From Paenibacillus lutrae (GTDB lineage: Bacteria; Bacillota; Bacilli; Paenibacillales; NBRC-103111): DNA of 64,000 nt. The notes under the pieces are model-generated. The model ran no database searches. It was given only the letters and a program-made list of their open reading frames with translations, and was not told where the DNA came from. Both the position numbers and the translations under genes were made by a program. This document shows, piece by piece, positions 53,238 through 61,942 of the stretch. How positions within the stretch are numbered: the first letter of the stretch is position 1; each line of letters starts with the position of its first letter. The stretch spans positions 1,171 to 65,170 of the forward strand of contig NZ_RHLK01000008.1 in assembly GCF_009757775.1 (NCBI RefSeq), written 5' to 3'.

Positions 53238-53675
53238 ATGAAATTTTTGGAACCATCACTGATTGCTCTTGATGTTGAAAGCGCAGCAGCGGAGGATGCC
53301 ATCCGCAAGGCAGGGGAACTGCTGGTCCGTGCGGATGCAGCCGAAGCGCGCTACGTAGATGCGATGGTAGAATCGTACCGCGAGAAAGGGCCGTATTTCG
53401 TACTTGCGCCCCATATCGCACTGCCGCACGCCCGTGCGGAAGAAGGGGTGAAGGAAGCTTCAGTTTCCCTGCTCCGTCTGAAGGAACCGGTCGTATTCGG
53501 CCACGCTTCGAACGATCCGGTGAGACTCGTGTTCGCCCTGGGAGGCTCGACAAGCTCGGAGCACATCACGATGCTGCGCAAATTGACGACGCTGCTCAGT
53601 GAAGAAGGCAATATTGAGAAATTCATGCAGGCACCTGATGTAGAAACGATCCAACAACTATTAGGGAGGAATTAA
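53238..53675 (+). CDS. PTS EIIA component (fructose/ascorbate type)
   Basis: 145 residues, the length of UlaC-like EIIA. The phosphorylation site is His64 in IALPHARAEEG. It accepts phosphate from HPr and gives it to the EIIB encoded next. The gene lies 27 bases after the regulator and two bases before EIIB. ATG with GGGAGAG upstream. Confidence 0.92.
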   Translation: MKFLEPSLIALDVESAAAEDAIRKAGELLVRADAAEARYVDAMVESYREKGPYFVLAPHIALPHARAEEGVKEASVSLLRLKEPVVFGHASNDPVRLVFALGGSTSSEHITMLRKLTTLLSEEGNIEKFMQAPDVETIQQLLGRN

Positions 53676-53677
53676 CA

Positions 53678-53941
53678 ATGAAAATTTTATGCGTATGCGG
53701 TCTGGGACAAGGAACTAGCCTGATTCTGAGAATGAATGTGGAGAATGTATTAAGCGGCATGGGGGTTAACGCGGATGTAGAGCATACAGACGTATCCACG
53801 GCATCGGGTTCCGCGGCGGACTATATTATTACAAGCAATGAACTGGCTCAGAGCCTGGAAGGGCATTCGGCCAAAATCGTGATCGTGAACAACTACTTCG
53901 ACAACAATGAAATTAAACAAAAATTAGAAGAAGTTCTGTAA
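53678..53941 (+). CDS. PTS EIIB component (ascorbate/UlaB type)
   Basis: 87 residues. The phosphocysteine loop CVCGLGQGTSL is at the N-terminus (Cys7 is the likely phosphorylated residue). It passes phosphate to the sugar bound by EIIC. A strong AGGGAGG lies just before the ATG. Confidence 0.92.
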   Translation: MKILCVCGLGQGTSLILRMNVENVLSGMGVNADVEHTDVSTASGSAADYIITSNELAQSLEGHSAKIVIVNNYFDNNEIKQKLEEVL

Positions 53942-53960
53942 CTCATAAGGAGGGGTCTCC

Positions 53961-55256
53961 ATGGACGTACTTTTTTGGATCGCTACCAACATTTTCGGAA
54001 CACCGGCTATTCTGCTAGGATTTATCGTTCTGCTTGGTCTGCTGCTTCAGAAAAAGTCAGCCAGCCAGCTCGTAAGCGGTACCTTTAAAGCGATTATCGG
54101 CTTCCTGGTAATCGGAGCGGGTTCGGACGTTATCGTAAAAGCACTGAATGTTTTCGAGCCGATGTGGAAGGAAGTATTCGGACTTGAAACAGGCTCTCTG
54201 GGCACCTTTATGGGGCAGGAAGCGTTCAACTCCAAATTCGGGAGCGCAGTTACGCTGGCTATGCTGCTCGGTTTTCTGATCAACGTGGCGCTGGCCCGCT
54301 TCACACGGTTTAAATACATTTACTTGACCGGCCATATGATGTTCTGGACATCGACCGTATTCGCCGGTGTGATGGTACATGCTGCCGGAGACGTGCCGAT
54401 CTGGAAACTTGTCCTGCTGCTTGCTGTTGTACTGGGTCTGTACTGGACCTTCCAGCCGGCGATTACACAACCGTACATGCGCAAAATTACGGGCAACGAC
54501 AACATTGCCCTCGGTCATACGTCCGCATCGGTAGCACTCCTGTCCGCCTGGTTCGGTAAGCTGCTGGGCAACAAAAACAACGATTCGGAGAAAATTAAAG
54601 TTCCCAAAGGACTTGAATTTCTGCGTGATTCCAATGTCATTACGGCTCTGAGCATGGGGATTCTGTTCCTCGTCGGCGCCATCATTCTTTCCTTTAAAGG
54701 CACTCCCGGAGCTCAGGAGCTTATTGCCAAATCGGGAGACCAGAACTTCATTATTTATTCCATTATCCAATCGTTCACATTTGCCGGAGGTATCGCCATC
54801 GTACTGATGGGGGTCCGGATGTTCGTAGGCGAGCTTGTTCCGGCATTTAACGGGATCGCAACCAAGCTGGTACCGGGCGCAAAACCTGCGCTGGATGCTC
54901 CGATCGTATTCCCTTACGCACCTAACGCGGTCGTTCTCGGCTTTATCGGGGCGTTCGCGGGTGCACTGATCTGGCTCCTGGTTCTCGGCAACACCGTTGC
55001 CTACATTTTCGTACCGACGATGATCGTATTGTTCTTCCACGGCGCTACAGCCGGGGTATTCGGCAACTCGACCGGTGGTGTGCGCGGGGCGCTCATTGGC
55101 GGCTTCATTACCGCTACCGTCGTCGCCTGGGGGCAGTTCTTCATGGTGAAATTCCTGATCTCATCCACTGTACCGGACACGGCGATGTGGGCGGCCGATT
55201 CCGACATGTTCATAATCGGACCGATCCTGAGCTTCCTGGCGAAGCTGTTCTTCTAA
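53961..55256 (+). CDS. PTS EIIC component (ascorbate-specific UlaA/SgaT family)
   Basis: 431 residues, about ten membrane segments. Family features include ILLGFIVLLGLLLQKKSASQ, then FKAIIGFLVIGAGSDVI and GHTSASVALLSAWFG. UlaA-type transporters carry L-ascorbate in enterobacteria. In Firmicutes the family is broader, and the lactonase-like neighbour suggests an aldonolactone or a related lactone or sugar. ATG with AGGAGGGG. Confidence 0.92.
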   Translation: MDVLFWIATNIFGTPAILLGFIVLLGLLLQKKSASQLVSGTFKAIIGFLVIGAGSDVIVKALNVFEPMWKEVFGLETGSLGTFMGQEAFNSKFGSAVTLAMLLGFLINVALARFTRFKYIYLTGHMMFWTSTVFAGVMVHAAGDVPIWKLVLLLAVVLGLYWTFQPAITQPYMRKITGNDNIALGHTSASVALLSAWFGKLLGNKNNDSEKIKVPKGLEFLRDSNVITALSMGILFLVGAIILSFKGTPGAQELIAKSGDQNFIIYSIIQSFTFAGGIAIVLMGVRMFVGELVPAFNGIATKLVPGAKPALDAPIVFPYAPNAVVLGFIGAFAGALIWLLVLGNTVAYIFVPTMIVLFFHGATAGVFGNSTGGVRGALIGGFITATVVAWGQFFMVKFLISSTVPDTAMWAADSDMFIIGPILSFLAKLFF

Positions 55257-55296
55257 GGAACGTATAAGCAAATTTTGTGGATTTCGATAAAAAGAG

Positions 55297-55372
55297 CTCC
55301 CGGCTTCTGCTCGGACCCTGCTGATTCACTTAGCCCGCTGAGCCCGTACATGTTGGAAGAAGAGGCCGGGAG
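55297..55372 (+). other. Long intercistronic stem between EIIC and the lactonase-like gene
   Basis: CTCCCGGC pairs with GCCGGGAG across about 60 bases; TTCT/AGAG can extend the helix. No T run follows, so it is more likely an mRNA-processing or stability element than a terminator. Confidence 0.5.
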
Positions 55373-55401
55373 TAAACACAGATAGAGTGGAGGAGAAATG
55401 C

Positions 55402-56394
55402 ATGAGCTACATCCGCACACTTCATGGAGATATTTCGCCGAGTGAATTCGGCTTCACGTATTCTCACGAACATATCGTCTGCAGGCCTGCTTTCTGGCAG
55501 GAGCGTGGCGAAGATGATTTACTTCTCGACGATAAGAACAAATCCAAGCTCGACGTGCTGGATTTCAAAAAACACGGTGGGCGCTCCATTGTCGATGCGA
55601 CCGCGGTAGACTACGGACGTGACGTACAGGCCGTTCAGGAAATTGCGACGGAGACCGGCATTCAAATCGTCGGCACGGCAGGCTTCAACAAAAGCTTCCT
55701 GTGGGATGCGGCGATTAAAGAAGAACTGAAGCCGTTGACTGGAGATTACCGGACTTATGCGGAGTGGATTGAGGCGAAAAGCATTAATGAACTGGCGGAT
55801 TTCGTAATCCGTGAGGTGGAGGAAGGCCTGGAAGGAACTCCTTTTAAAGCCGGACAGGTGAAGTTTGGTACGGGCTATAACCGGATTACTCCGCTCGAAG
55901 AGAAAACACTGCGCGCTGTTGCCCGGGCTCATCATGAGACGAAAGCGCCCGTTCATTCTCATACGGAAGTCGGCACCATGGCGCTTGAACAAATCGAGCT
56001 GCTCAAAAGCGAGGGCGTGAATCTGTCCTATCTGAGTCTGGGGCATATGGACCGTAACCCGGACCCTTACTACCATGAACAGATCGCGGCGACCGGAGCT
56101 TTCATGTGCTTCGACGGGATCGGGAAGATCAAATACGCTCCGGAGAGTACCCGCATCGAGCTTATCTTGAATCTCGTACGCAAGGGCTACGAAGATCAGA
56201 TTCTGATCAGCGGGGATACAGCGCGCAAGACCTATTACAAGCATTACGATTACGGTCTGGGCCTTGAGTATATTATCGCCAAATGGGTGCCCCGCTTCGT
56301 GGATGAAGCCAACCGCAGCGGACTAAACGGCTCGGAGTTAATCGAGAAGTTTTTTGTGGCCAACCCGGCACGGTGCTTTACCTTCAAAAAATAA
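55402..56394 (+). CDS. Phosphotriesterase-family protein (COG1735, probable sugar-lactone-phosphate hydrolase)
   Basis: 330 residues. The amidohydrolase HxH is in FGFTYSHEHIVCRP. Later metal ligands are the His residues in PVHSHTEVGTMAL and LSLGHMDRNPDP and the Asp of ILISGDTARKTYY. A bridging Glu or Lys is expected near VKFGTGYN. COG1735 proteins of Listeria, Bacillus halodurans and Mycoplasma hydrolyse phosphorylated pentonolactones. Placed after an ascorbate-type PTS, this gene most likely opens the lactone of the imported, phosphorylated substrate. ATG at 55402 with GGAGGAG six bases upstream. Confidence 0.88.
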   Translation: MSYIRTLHGDISPSEFGFTYSHEHIVCRPAFWQERGEDDLLLDDKNKSKLDVLDFKKHGGRSIVDATAVDYGRDVQAVQEIATETGIQIVGTAGFNKSFLWDAAIKEELKPLTGDYRTYAEWIEAKSINELADFVIREVEEGLEGTPFKAGQVKFGTGYNRITPLEEKTLRAVARAHHETKAPVHSHTEVGTMALEQIELLKSEGVNLSYLSLGHMDRNPDPYYHEQIAATGAFMCFDGIGKIKYAPESTRIELILNLVRKGYEDQILISGDTARKTYYKHYDYGLGLEYIIAKWVPRFVDEANRSGLNGSELIEKFFVANPARCFTFKK

Positions 56395-56406
56395 GGAGGG
56401 GACACG

Positions 56407-57177
56407 ATGAGGTTCGAGACAGAAAACTCATACGAGGTGCAGGATAAAATCCGACAATTCCGGGCGGCTATATTGCCTATCGGCGCCGTTGAAGCCCACG
56501 GTCCCCACCTGCCTCTAGGTACGGATAATTTACTGGCGGAGAGACTGGCCGGCAGACTGGCTGAGAGAACAACCAGCTTCGTGCTGCCGACGCTCCCGTA
56601 CGGACAGGTATGGAGCCTGCGTAATTTTCCGGGCAGCATCAACGTGTCTAATGAAGCACTCATCCGGATGCTGACAGATATCGGAGAAAGCCTGTACCAG
56701 CAGGGGTTCCGGATTTTTGCCATAGTGAACGGTCATCTGGGCAATGCGGTTGCTCTGAAGGAAGCGGCGCGGGTGCTCTACGAGCGGGTCCCTGAACTGA
56801 AGGTGTATTACTTCTTTTATCCGGGAACGAAAGAAGTGACTAACGAAGTACGGGAAACAGCCTCGGCTCACGGGACCTATATGCATGCGGATGAAATTGA
56901 AACCTCCTATATGCTTTACCTCGCCGGAGAATATGTAGACATGAGCAAAGCCATCAATGGCGCTCCGGTGATGACGGCTGAAGCGGACTGCACCCCGACA
57001 CCGTGGGAAGAAATGACCTCCTCGGCCGTGCTTGGCGATGCGACGCTCGCAACGAGAGAAAAAGGCGAGAAAATTATTGAGCGCAGCCTGGACGTGATGG
57101 CAGATATGCTGAACCGCGCCAAGGAAAGATTGGCGGTAGAAGAGGAAGCGGATAGCGGAAGCAAGAAGCAGCAATAA
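56407..57177 (+). CDS. Creatininase-family amidohydrolase
   Basis: 256 residues. The signature PIGAVEAHGPHLPLGTDN is at about 28-45 (Glu, His and Asp metal ligands), followed by FRIFAIVNGHLGN and the late HADEIETSYML with another Glu. The family includes creatininase, F420/riboflavin-pathway formamide hydrolases and mycofactocin MftE, all cutting a C-N bond. In this operon it may act on an amide or lactam intermediate, but the substrate is unknown. The gene lies 12 bases after the lactonase-like gene with AAGGAGGGG. Confidence 0.88.
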   Translation: MRFETENSYEVQDKIRQFRAAILPIGAVEAHGPHLPLGTDNLLAERLAGRLAERTTSFVLPTLPYGQVWSLRNFPGSINVSNEALIRMLTDIGESLYQQGFRIFAIVNGHLGNAVALKEAARVLYERVPELKVYYFFYPGTKEVTNEVRETASAHGTYMHADEIETSYMLYLAGEYVDMSKAINGAPVMTAEADCTPTPWEEMTSSAVLGDATLATREKGEKIIERSLDVMADMLNRAKERLAVEEEADSGSKKQQ

Positions 57178-57401
57178 CGAGTTAAGTTGAACAATGAACA
57201 ATGAAAGCAAGCTGAGTGCACCTAGTCTTAAAAAGTGAATCGTTAGTTGAAAGCGGCAACCCATATACAATCAGGCAACCGCTGCGGGCTGTGCCAATAA
57301 ATAAACAGTAAATGAGTTAACAGGACAGGCTGGCATCGCCTGCTTAGCGCTCACAAAAGAAGCAGCGGCAGCCGTCCAATACAGACACCGGGGTGAGAGC
57401 T

Positions 57402-58139
57402 ATGATGATGAATACGTATTTTGACCGAATTGGAGAACTGCTGAACAAGGTTCAACGTGAGGAATCGGCGCAAATGAGAGAAGCCGCAGAGAAAGTGGCG
57501 GCCTGCATAGAGGATGGCGGCATTATTCATCTGTTCGGCTGCGGACACTCGCATATTCTGACCGAGGAAGTCTTCTACCGGGCAGGCGGGCTTGTCCCGA
57601 TCCGTCCTATCTTCGTAGAGAAGCTTATGCTTCATGAGGGCGCTGTCCGTTCTTCCGAACTGGAGAGACAGAATGATCTGGCTGTCGATTTCATGCAAGG
57701 GCAGGATATCCGCGAAGGTGAAGTGGTCTTTGTCCTGTCGACCTCGGGAAGGAATCCGGTTCCGGTTGACGTCGCTCTGATGGCGAAAGAAAAAGGAGCG
57801 TTTACTGTCGGAATCACTTCACTGGAATATTCCAAAAGCCAGCCGTCCCGCCATGTGAGCGGCAAGCATCTGGCCGACGCAGTGGATCTTGTAGTGGATA
57901 ACTTCTCTGTAAAGGGCGATGCCGTGCTTTCCCACCCGGGAATGAAAGTTCCATTTACACCAAGTTCCACTGTAGTGGGGGCGACCCTGTTGAATGCGAT
58001 TTTTGCGGAAGCGATCGAGATTATGATTGAGCGAGGCACTCAGCCTCCGGTATTTTTGAGCGGCAATATTGACGGATCCGATGCTCACAACCACGCTTTG
58101 ATTGAGAAGTACAAGGAGCGTATTACTTTACTATCTTAA
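57402..58139 (+). CDS. SIS-domain sugar-phosphate protein (UPF0309-like)
   Basis: About 245 residues. The SIS fold is shown by GGIIHLFGCGHSHILTEEV, then VVFVLSTSGRNPVPVDVAL and the Ser-rich loops. The late VKGDAVLSHPGMKVPFTPSS block is typical of UPF0309 members. These proteins bind phosphosugars as isomerases or regulators. It follows the creatininase gene after a 225-base gap. ATG at 57402 with GGGGTGAGAG upstream; adjacent ATGs are possible. Confidence 0.85.
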   Translation: MMMNTYFDRIGELLNKVQREESAQMREAAEKVAACIEDGGIIHLFGCGHSHILTEEVFYRAGGLVPIRPIFVEKLMLHEGAVRSSELERQNDLAVDFMQGQDIREGEVVFVLSTSGRNPVPVDVALMAKEKGAFTVGITSLEYSKSQPSRHVSGKHLADAVDLVVDNFSVKGDAVLSHPGMKVPFTPSSTVVGATLLNAIFAEAIEIMIERGTQPPVFLSGNIDGSDAHNHALIEKYKERITLLS

Positions 58140-58186
58140 TCGGCAAGGTGCAGCGGGAAACGGAGATAGGTGGAGGAGGTAATAAG

Positions 58187-58456
58187 ATGTATACACAAAC
58201 CGTAACCATACAGAATAAACAGGGATTTCACGTCCGCCCGGCACAGCTTTTTGCCGACAAGGCAGGAGAATCCGGCGCGGTTGTTAAGCTCAGAACGGAA
58301 GATGGCAAAGAAGCAGACGGCAAAAGCATGCTGGAGTTGATGACGCTGGGGATTGAGGAAGGAGCGGTCATCACGATCGAAGGCAGCGGAGACGGGGAGC
58401 AAGAAGTGGTGGAAGCGCTCGCTGCCCTTGTGGAAAGCAAGTTTGGTGAAGCCTGA
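58187..58456 (+). CDS. ptsH: HPr-type phosphocarrier protein dedicated to this PTS operon
   Basis: 89 residues, standard HPr length. His15 lies in KQGFHVRPAQLF. The regulatory serine region is ADGKSMLEL with Ser47, next to the canonical Ser46 position; the loop differs from the usual AKSIMG. It carries phosphate from EI to EIIA. GGAGGAGG seven bases upstream. The start context and the coupling to EI make a separate, second HPr likely, besides the general one elsewhere. Confidence 0.92.
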   Translation: MYTQTVTIQNKQGFHVRPAQLFADKAGESGAVVKLRTEDGKEADGKSMLELMTLGIEEGAVITIEGSGDGEQEVVEALAALVESKFGEA

Positions 58457-60201
58457 TGACGGAGCTCCGTATAGACGGAATCGGGGTATCGGAAGGAATC
58501 CGATTAGCACCAGCGTATGTGTACCGCCCGGCGGCAGTTTCTTCTGGACAGCAGGAGGAAGCCAGGCAGTTTATTGACAGCAGTCAGGTAGAAGCCGAGA
58601 TAGCAAAGCTCGGTGAGGCCCGGGAGCGCTGCGCCGCCGAGCTGGAGGCGCTGACGGAGAAGGCCAAAGTCTCTGTCGGCGAAGAACAGGCGGGCATTGT
58701 AGCCGGACAGCGTAAGCTGCTCGATGACCCGGCCTTCTATCCGAAGATGGAGGCCCGCATCCGGGAGCAGCATGAGACGGCCGAGGCGGCTGTGGCGGAA
58801 GTCATCCGCGCTGTGGCTGCTCTCTTCGAAGGCATGAAGAATGCGTACATGCAGGAGCGCGCCGCGGATATCCGTGACATCGGCGGCCGCCTCTTAGCCT
58901 GCCTGTCACCGGAGCAGTCCCGGGGCCTCGCGGACATCCGCGGGCAAGTGATCCTCGTCGCCGATGATTTGACCCCGTCCGATACCGTGCAGCTCGATCC
59001 GGCCGTCGTGGCAGGGTTCATCACCCGAACGGGCGGAGCGACCTCGCACACCGCTATTCTCGCGCGGTCGCTCGGCATTGCAGCTATCGTCGGCGCAGGC
59101 GGCGCCATCGACGGAATCGAGGACGGCGATCCTCTCGTCCTCGACGGGTCCGCCGGGCTGTGTATCGCCCGGCCAAGCGAGCAGACGACGGCGGAATACA
59201 GCCGCCGGATGGGGCTGGATCTCGAGCGCCAGAAGTCGCTTGAGGCCTATGCCGCGCAGCCGGCGGTTACCGCCGACGGTACGCGCGTCGAGCTTGCGGC
59301 GAACATCGGAGCCGCCGCCGAAGCGGAAGCCGCCCTCCGGCTCGGAGCGGACGGAGTGGGGCTGTTCCGCACGGAGTTTCTGTTCATGCACGCCAAGGAA
59401 CTGCCGGGCGAGCAGGAGCAGTACCGTGCGTACCTGGAGGCTGCGCAGCTCATGGACGGCAGGCCGGTAATCATCCGCACGATGGACATCGGCGGAGATA
59501 AAGAACTGCCTTACCTGGAGCTGCCGAAGGAAGCGAATCCGTTCCTCGGCTACCGCGCGATCCGGATCGGCCTCTCCCGGCCGGAGCTGCTGAAGACTCA
59601 GCTGCGCGCGGTTCTGCGGGCCAGCGCCTTCAGTACGATGAAGGTGATGTTCCCGATGATCTCGGGCCTGGACGAATGGCGCCAGGCCAAGGCTATTCTT
59701 GCAAAAGCACGGCTGGAGCTGGAACAGGAAGGCGTAGATTTCGACCGGAACATGGAAGTGGGCATCATGGTCGAAATCCCTTCCACGGCTGTTATGGCCG
59801 GATTATTCGCCCAAGAAGTCGATTTCTTCAGCATCGGCACGAACGATCTTGTACAGTACACGCTGGCAGTAGACCGGATGAATGAGCATGTCGCGTACCT
59901 GTACGATTATTTTCATCCGGCCGTGCTTCATCTTATCCGCAATGTCATTGAAGCTTCGCATCATGCAGGCAAATGGACCGGCATGTGCGGCGGTATGGCA
60001 GGCGATCCGCTGGCGGCTCCGCTGCTTCTCGGGCTCGGTCTTGACGAGTGGAGCATGGAAGCAGGGCGGCTGAGCCGGACGAAAGAGACGCTGTCTCGTC
60101 TGGACCGCGGCGCCTGCCGCAGACTGGCGGAGGACGTGCTGCGTCTGGATACGCCGGCTGCCGTCCGTCAGGCGTTGAAGGATTTTGCAGCCGTGGAGTA
60201 A
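58456..60201 (+). CDS. ptsI: PTS enzyme I (phosphoenolpyruvate-protein phosphotransferase)
   Basis: 581 residues, usual EI length. The N-terminal HPr-binding domain is helical. The phosphorylated His is in GGATSHTAILARSLG. The PEP-binding barrel has MDIGGDKELPYLELP, EANPFLGYRAIRIG, the catalytic Cys in GMCGGMAGDP, and MVEIPSTAVM. The ATG shares one base with the HPr stop (TGATG). With HPr, EIIA, EIIB and EIIC in the same operon, the system is self-contained. Confidence 0.93.
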   Translation: MTELRIDGIGVSEGIRLAPAYVYRPAAVSSGQQEEARQFIDSSQVEAEIAKLGEARERCAAELEALTEKAKVSVGEEQAGIVAGQRKLLDDPAFYPKMEARIREQHETAEAAVAEVIRAVAALFEGMKNAYMQERAADIRDIGGRLLACLSPEQSRGLADIRGQVILVADDLTPSDTVQLDPAVVAGFITRTGGATSHTAILARSLGIAAIVGAGGAIDGIEDGDPLVLDGSAGLCIARPSEQTTAEYSRRMGLDLERQKSLEAYAAQPAVTADGTRVELAANIGAAAEAEAALRLGADGVGLFRTEFLFMHAKELPGEQEQYRAYLEAAQLMDGRPVIIRTMDIGGDKELPYLELPKEANPFLGYRAIRIGLSRPELLKTQLRAVLRASAFSTMKVMFPMISGLDEWRQAKAILAKARLELEQEGVDFDRNMEVGIMVEIPSTAVMAGLFAQEVDFFSIGTNDLVQYTLAVDRMNEHVAYLYDYFHPAVLHLIRNVIEASHHAGKWTGMCGGMAGDPLAAPLLLGLGLDEWSMEAGRLSRTKETLSRLDRGACRRLAEDVLRLDTPAAVRQALKDFAAVE

Positions 60202-60551
60202 GGCTGTGTAGTGCCAATGGATGGAAGGCCTCCTTAACACCGTTTGGTGATAGGGAGGCTTTTTTTTGCTGTGACAATAAGAACTCTAACAGAAGAATGC
60301 TTGGCCCGGAAAATGGTGAAAGAGGGCGCCGTTGGCAGAGGGAAATTAATAGATGGCAAAAAAGCGTGTTAATGGCATAGGCCACATTCAAAACGTAAAC
60401 AGTTATCATAGATACTTGAAATGATGGATAGACCGCTTCAACGTTGTATCCGCGAATATCTTCAACTTTTTCGGATGGCAGGAAGCACCGGAAGGGAAAT
60501 TTAACCATTTTACCGAATATTTAATATTAAAAATTATCAGGTGGTGTAACA
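60202..60551. other. Intergenic region after the PTS operon
   Basis: It holds the operon terminator (60226-60268) and the AT-rich leader of the GNAT gene. No gene was recognised here. Confidence 0.6.
60226..60268 (+). terminator. Terminator of the PTS operon
   Basis: GCCTCC with an inner ACACC/GGTG pairing and GGGAGGC, followed by TTTTTTTT. Confidence 0.9.
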
Positions 60552-60995
60552 ATGGGATTCTCCGTACAGAAAACAAAAGAAGCAGATATAAAGTTTCTTG
60601 CTCAAATGAATAAAGAGCTTATCCAAGATGAAGGCAGCCGGAATCCAATGTCTTTGGAGCAACTTGAAGAACGGATGAACGGCTGGCTATTTGATGAATG
60701 GGAAATTGAGATTATTCAAAAAGATACTTCTGTTATCGGTTATGCAGTATATCATATAAGAAAAGATGACTTTTATCCCGACGAAAAATACATTTATCTG
60801 CGGCAGTTTTATATGAGGAGAGAGCATCGAGGTAAGGGATATGGTACTGAGGCTTTGAAACACCTAATCCGTTATTCATTTCCTTACGGTGCAAAAGTGT
60901 CCATAGATGTCTTGGAATCCAATGCTCGTGGCTCTAACTTTTGGAAAAAGTTTGGATTTGAGCCATACTATACGCAAATGAAGCTATCCAAATGA
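60552..60995 (+). CDS. GNAT-family N-acetyltransferase
   Basis: 147 residues. The acetyl-CoA loop is REHRGKGYGTEALKHLI (R/Q-x-x-G-x-G/A). The C-terminal SIDVLESNARGSNFWKKFGF is motif B with the N-x-x-A/G-x-x-F-W-x-K-x-G-F pattern. The substrate is unknown. AGGTGG lies before the ATG. The region is more AT-rich than its neighbours, as are the next two genes, so this patch may be acquired. Confidence 0.9.
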   Translation: MGFSVQKTKEADIKFLAQMNKELIQDEGSRNPMSLEQLEERMNGWLFDEWEIEIIQKDTSVIGYAVYHIRKDDFYPDEKYIYLRQFYMRREHRGKGYGTEALKHLIRYSFPYGAKVSIDVLESNARGSNFWKKFGFEPYYTQMKLSK

Positions 60996-61166
60996 TCTTT
61001 ATATCTTACTCAAGCTCTCCTTTTTATCGGTGGGCTCTTTAATACTGCATTAGTGAGATTGGGAAGTTATACATATGTTGGTTTGCTTTTAATGGGACCT
61101 GCCAAGTAAAGTTACATTATTCCTGACTATTTAGATGCTTTACTTTTTATTGGGGGATTGGAATTT

Positions 61167-61559
61167 ATGAATCCATTGGGTAATTGCTCCTTAAGTATTA
61201 GTGCTAGTAATCTTAACTTCGAATTGCTTAACCGCTTGAAAGTTGTCCCTACAACAGTAGTCAGGAGAGGACAATTAATTACGACTAAAAGTGCTGCTCC
61301 TTATGATATATGGATACTTGAAGTTGATGTAACAGAGCAGATTTCTATTGATTTAGCTTTGGAAAAACTCATCCATCCATTAAGAAAGGCAAAGCAAGAA
61401 TTGAACTTTATAAAAAACCAGTATGAGGTTACTTTAAATTGTTACTTGAGATCCGATTATGGGCAGTTAGGAATTCAGATATCACCGGCTGTTATTCAAT
61501 TAATCGGAGAACTTGAGCTTGGTCTGAATTTCCACATCCTATCTTACAGCGGTGTTTAG
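61167..61559 (+). CDS. DUF4279-like protein
   Basis: About 130 residues. SLSISASNLNFELLNRL, then PTTVVRRGQ and PYDIWILEVD, then LRSDYGQLGIQISPAVIQLI match the plan of DUF4279 (PT..R.G at the strand turn, W in the middle, a late L.L.......I strand). The function is unknown; such proteins sit in small accessory clusters. ATG at 61167 with GGGGG about ten bases upstream; TTG at 61158 possible. Confidence 0.65.
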   Translation: MNPLGNCSLSISASNLNFELLNRLKVVPTTVVRRGQLITTKSAAPYDIWILEVDVTEQISIDLALEKLIHPLRKAKQELNFIKNQYEVTLNCYLRSDYGQLGIQISPAVIQLIGELELGLNFHILSYSGV

Positions 61560-61571
61560 AAAAGGAGAAAT

Positions 61572-61882
61572 ATGTTCGAAACCATAGACTTTTCCCCAGG
61601 AAGAATTGAATATAACGAATATAAGATTGATGGTAAAGCAATTTTAGATGAAAATAATGATGATTTGCAGGAAGATATGTTTTTTGTCAGGTACCCCGGC
61701 AATTATGCTTGAGATTAGGATGTGTACTCGGGTATCGAAGTTTTCCGATTTTCGTAGTACAGGATCTAAACTGGAACGATCCGATCGTTAGAAGACAATG
61801 TTTAACATATAATGAATTGGAGTCTGTAGTTACTGAATTATCAAGCTGGCTGAGATATAGGAACGCAGAAAATAAAAAATAA
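61572..61882 (+). pseudogene. Frameshifted small gene, about 100 residues
   Basis: The first frame reads MFETIDFSPGRIEYNEYKI... and stops at TGA near 61710, after 46 codons. In another frame the text continues without a break as LRLGCVLGYRSFPIFVVQDL... to a TAA at 61880-61882. The joined protein would be about 100 residues. A one- or two-base change near TATGCTTGAGA explains it. No family recognised. It lies 12 bases after the DUF4279-like gene behind GGAG and may once have been its partner. Confidence 0.6.
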
Positions 61883-61914
61883 GCTGGCACCATTCATATG
61901 ACGGTGTCAGCTTT
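61881..61914. terminator. Bidirectional terminator
   Basis: AAGCTGGCACC and GGTGTCAGCTT pair between convergent genes; A and T runs lie on the two sides. Confidence 0.8.
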
Positions 61915-61942
61915 AATTTGTATCCCTAATTCCATGCAGAGG

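Noticed and set aside
54057-55040. 327-codon minus-strand frame over EIIC
   Set aside because: Antisense of a clear membrane transporter; no start signal.
57247-57263. cre-like TTGAAAGCGGCAACC before the SIS gene
   Set aside because: Two mismatches to the CcpA consensus, including the conserved final CA.
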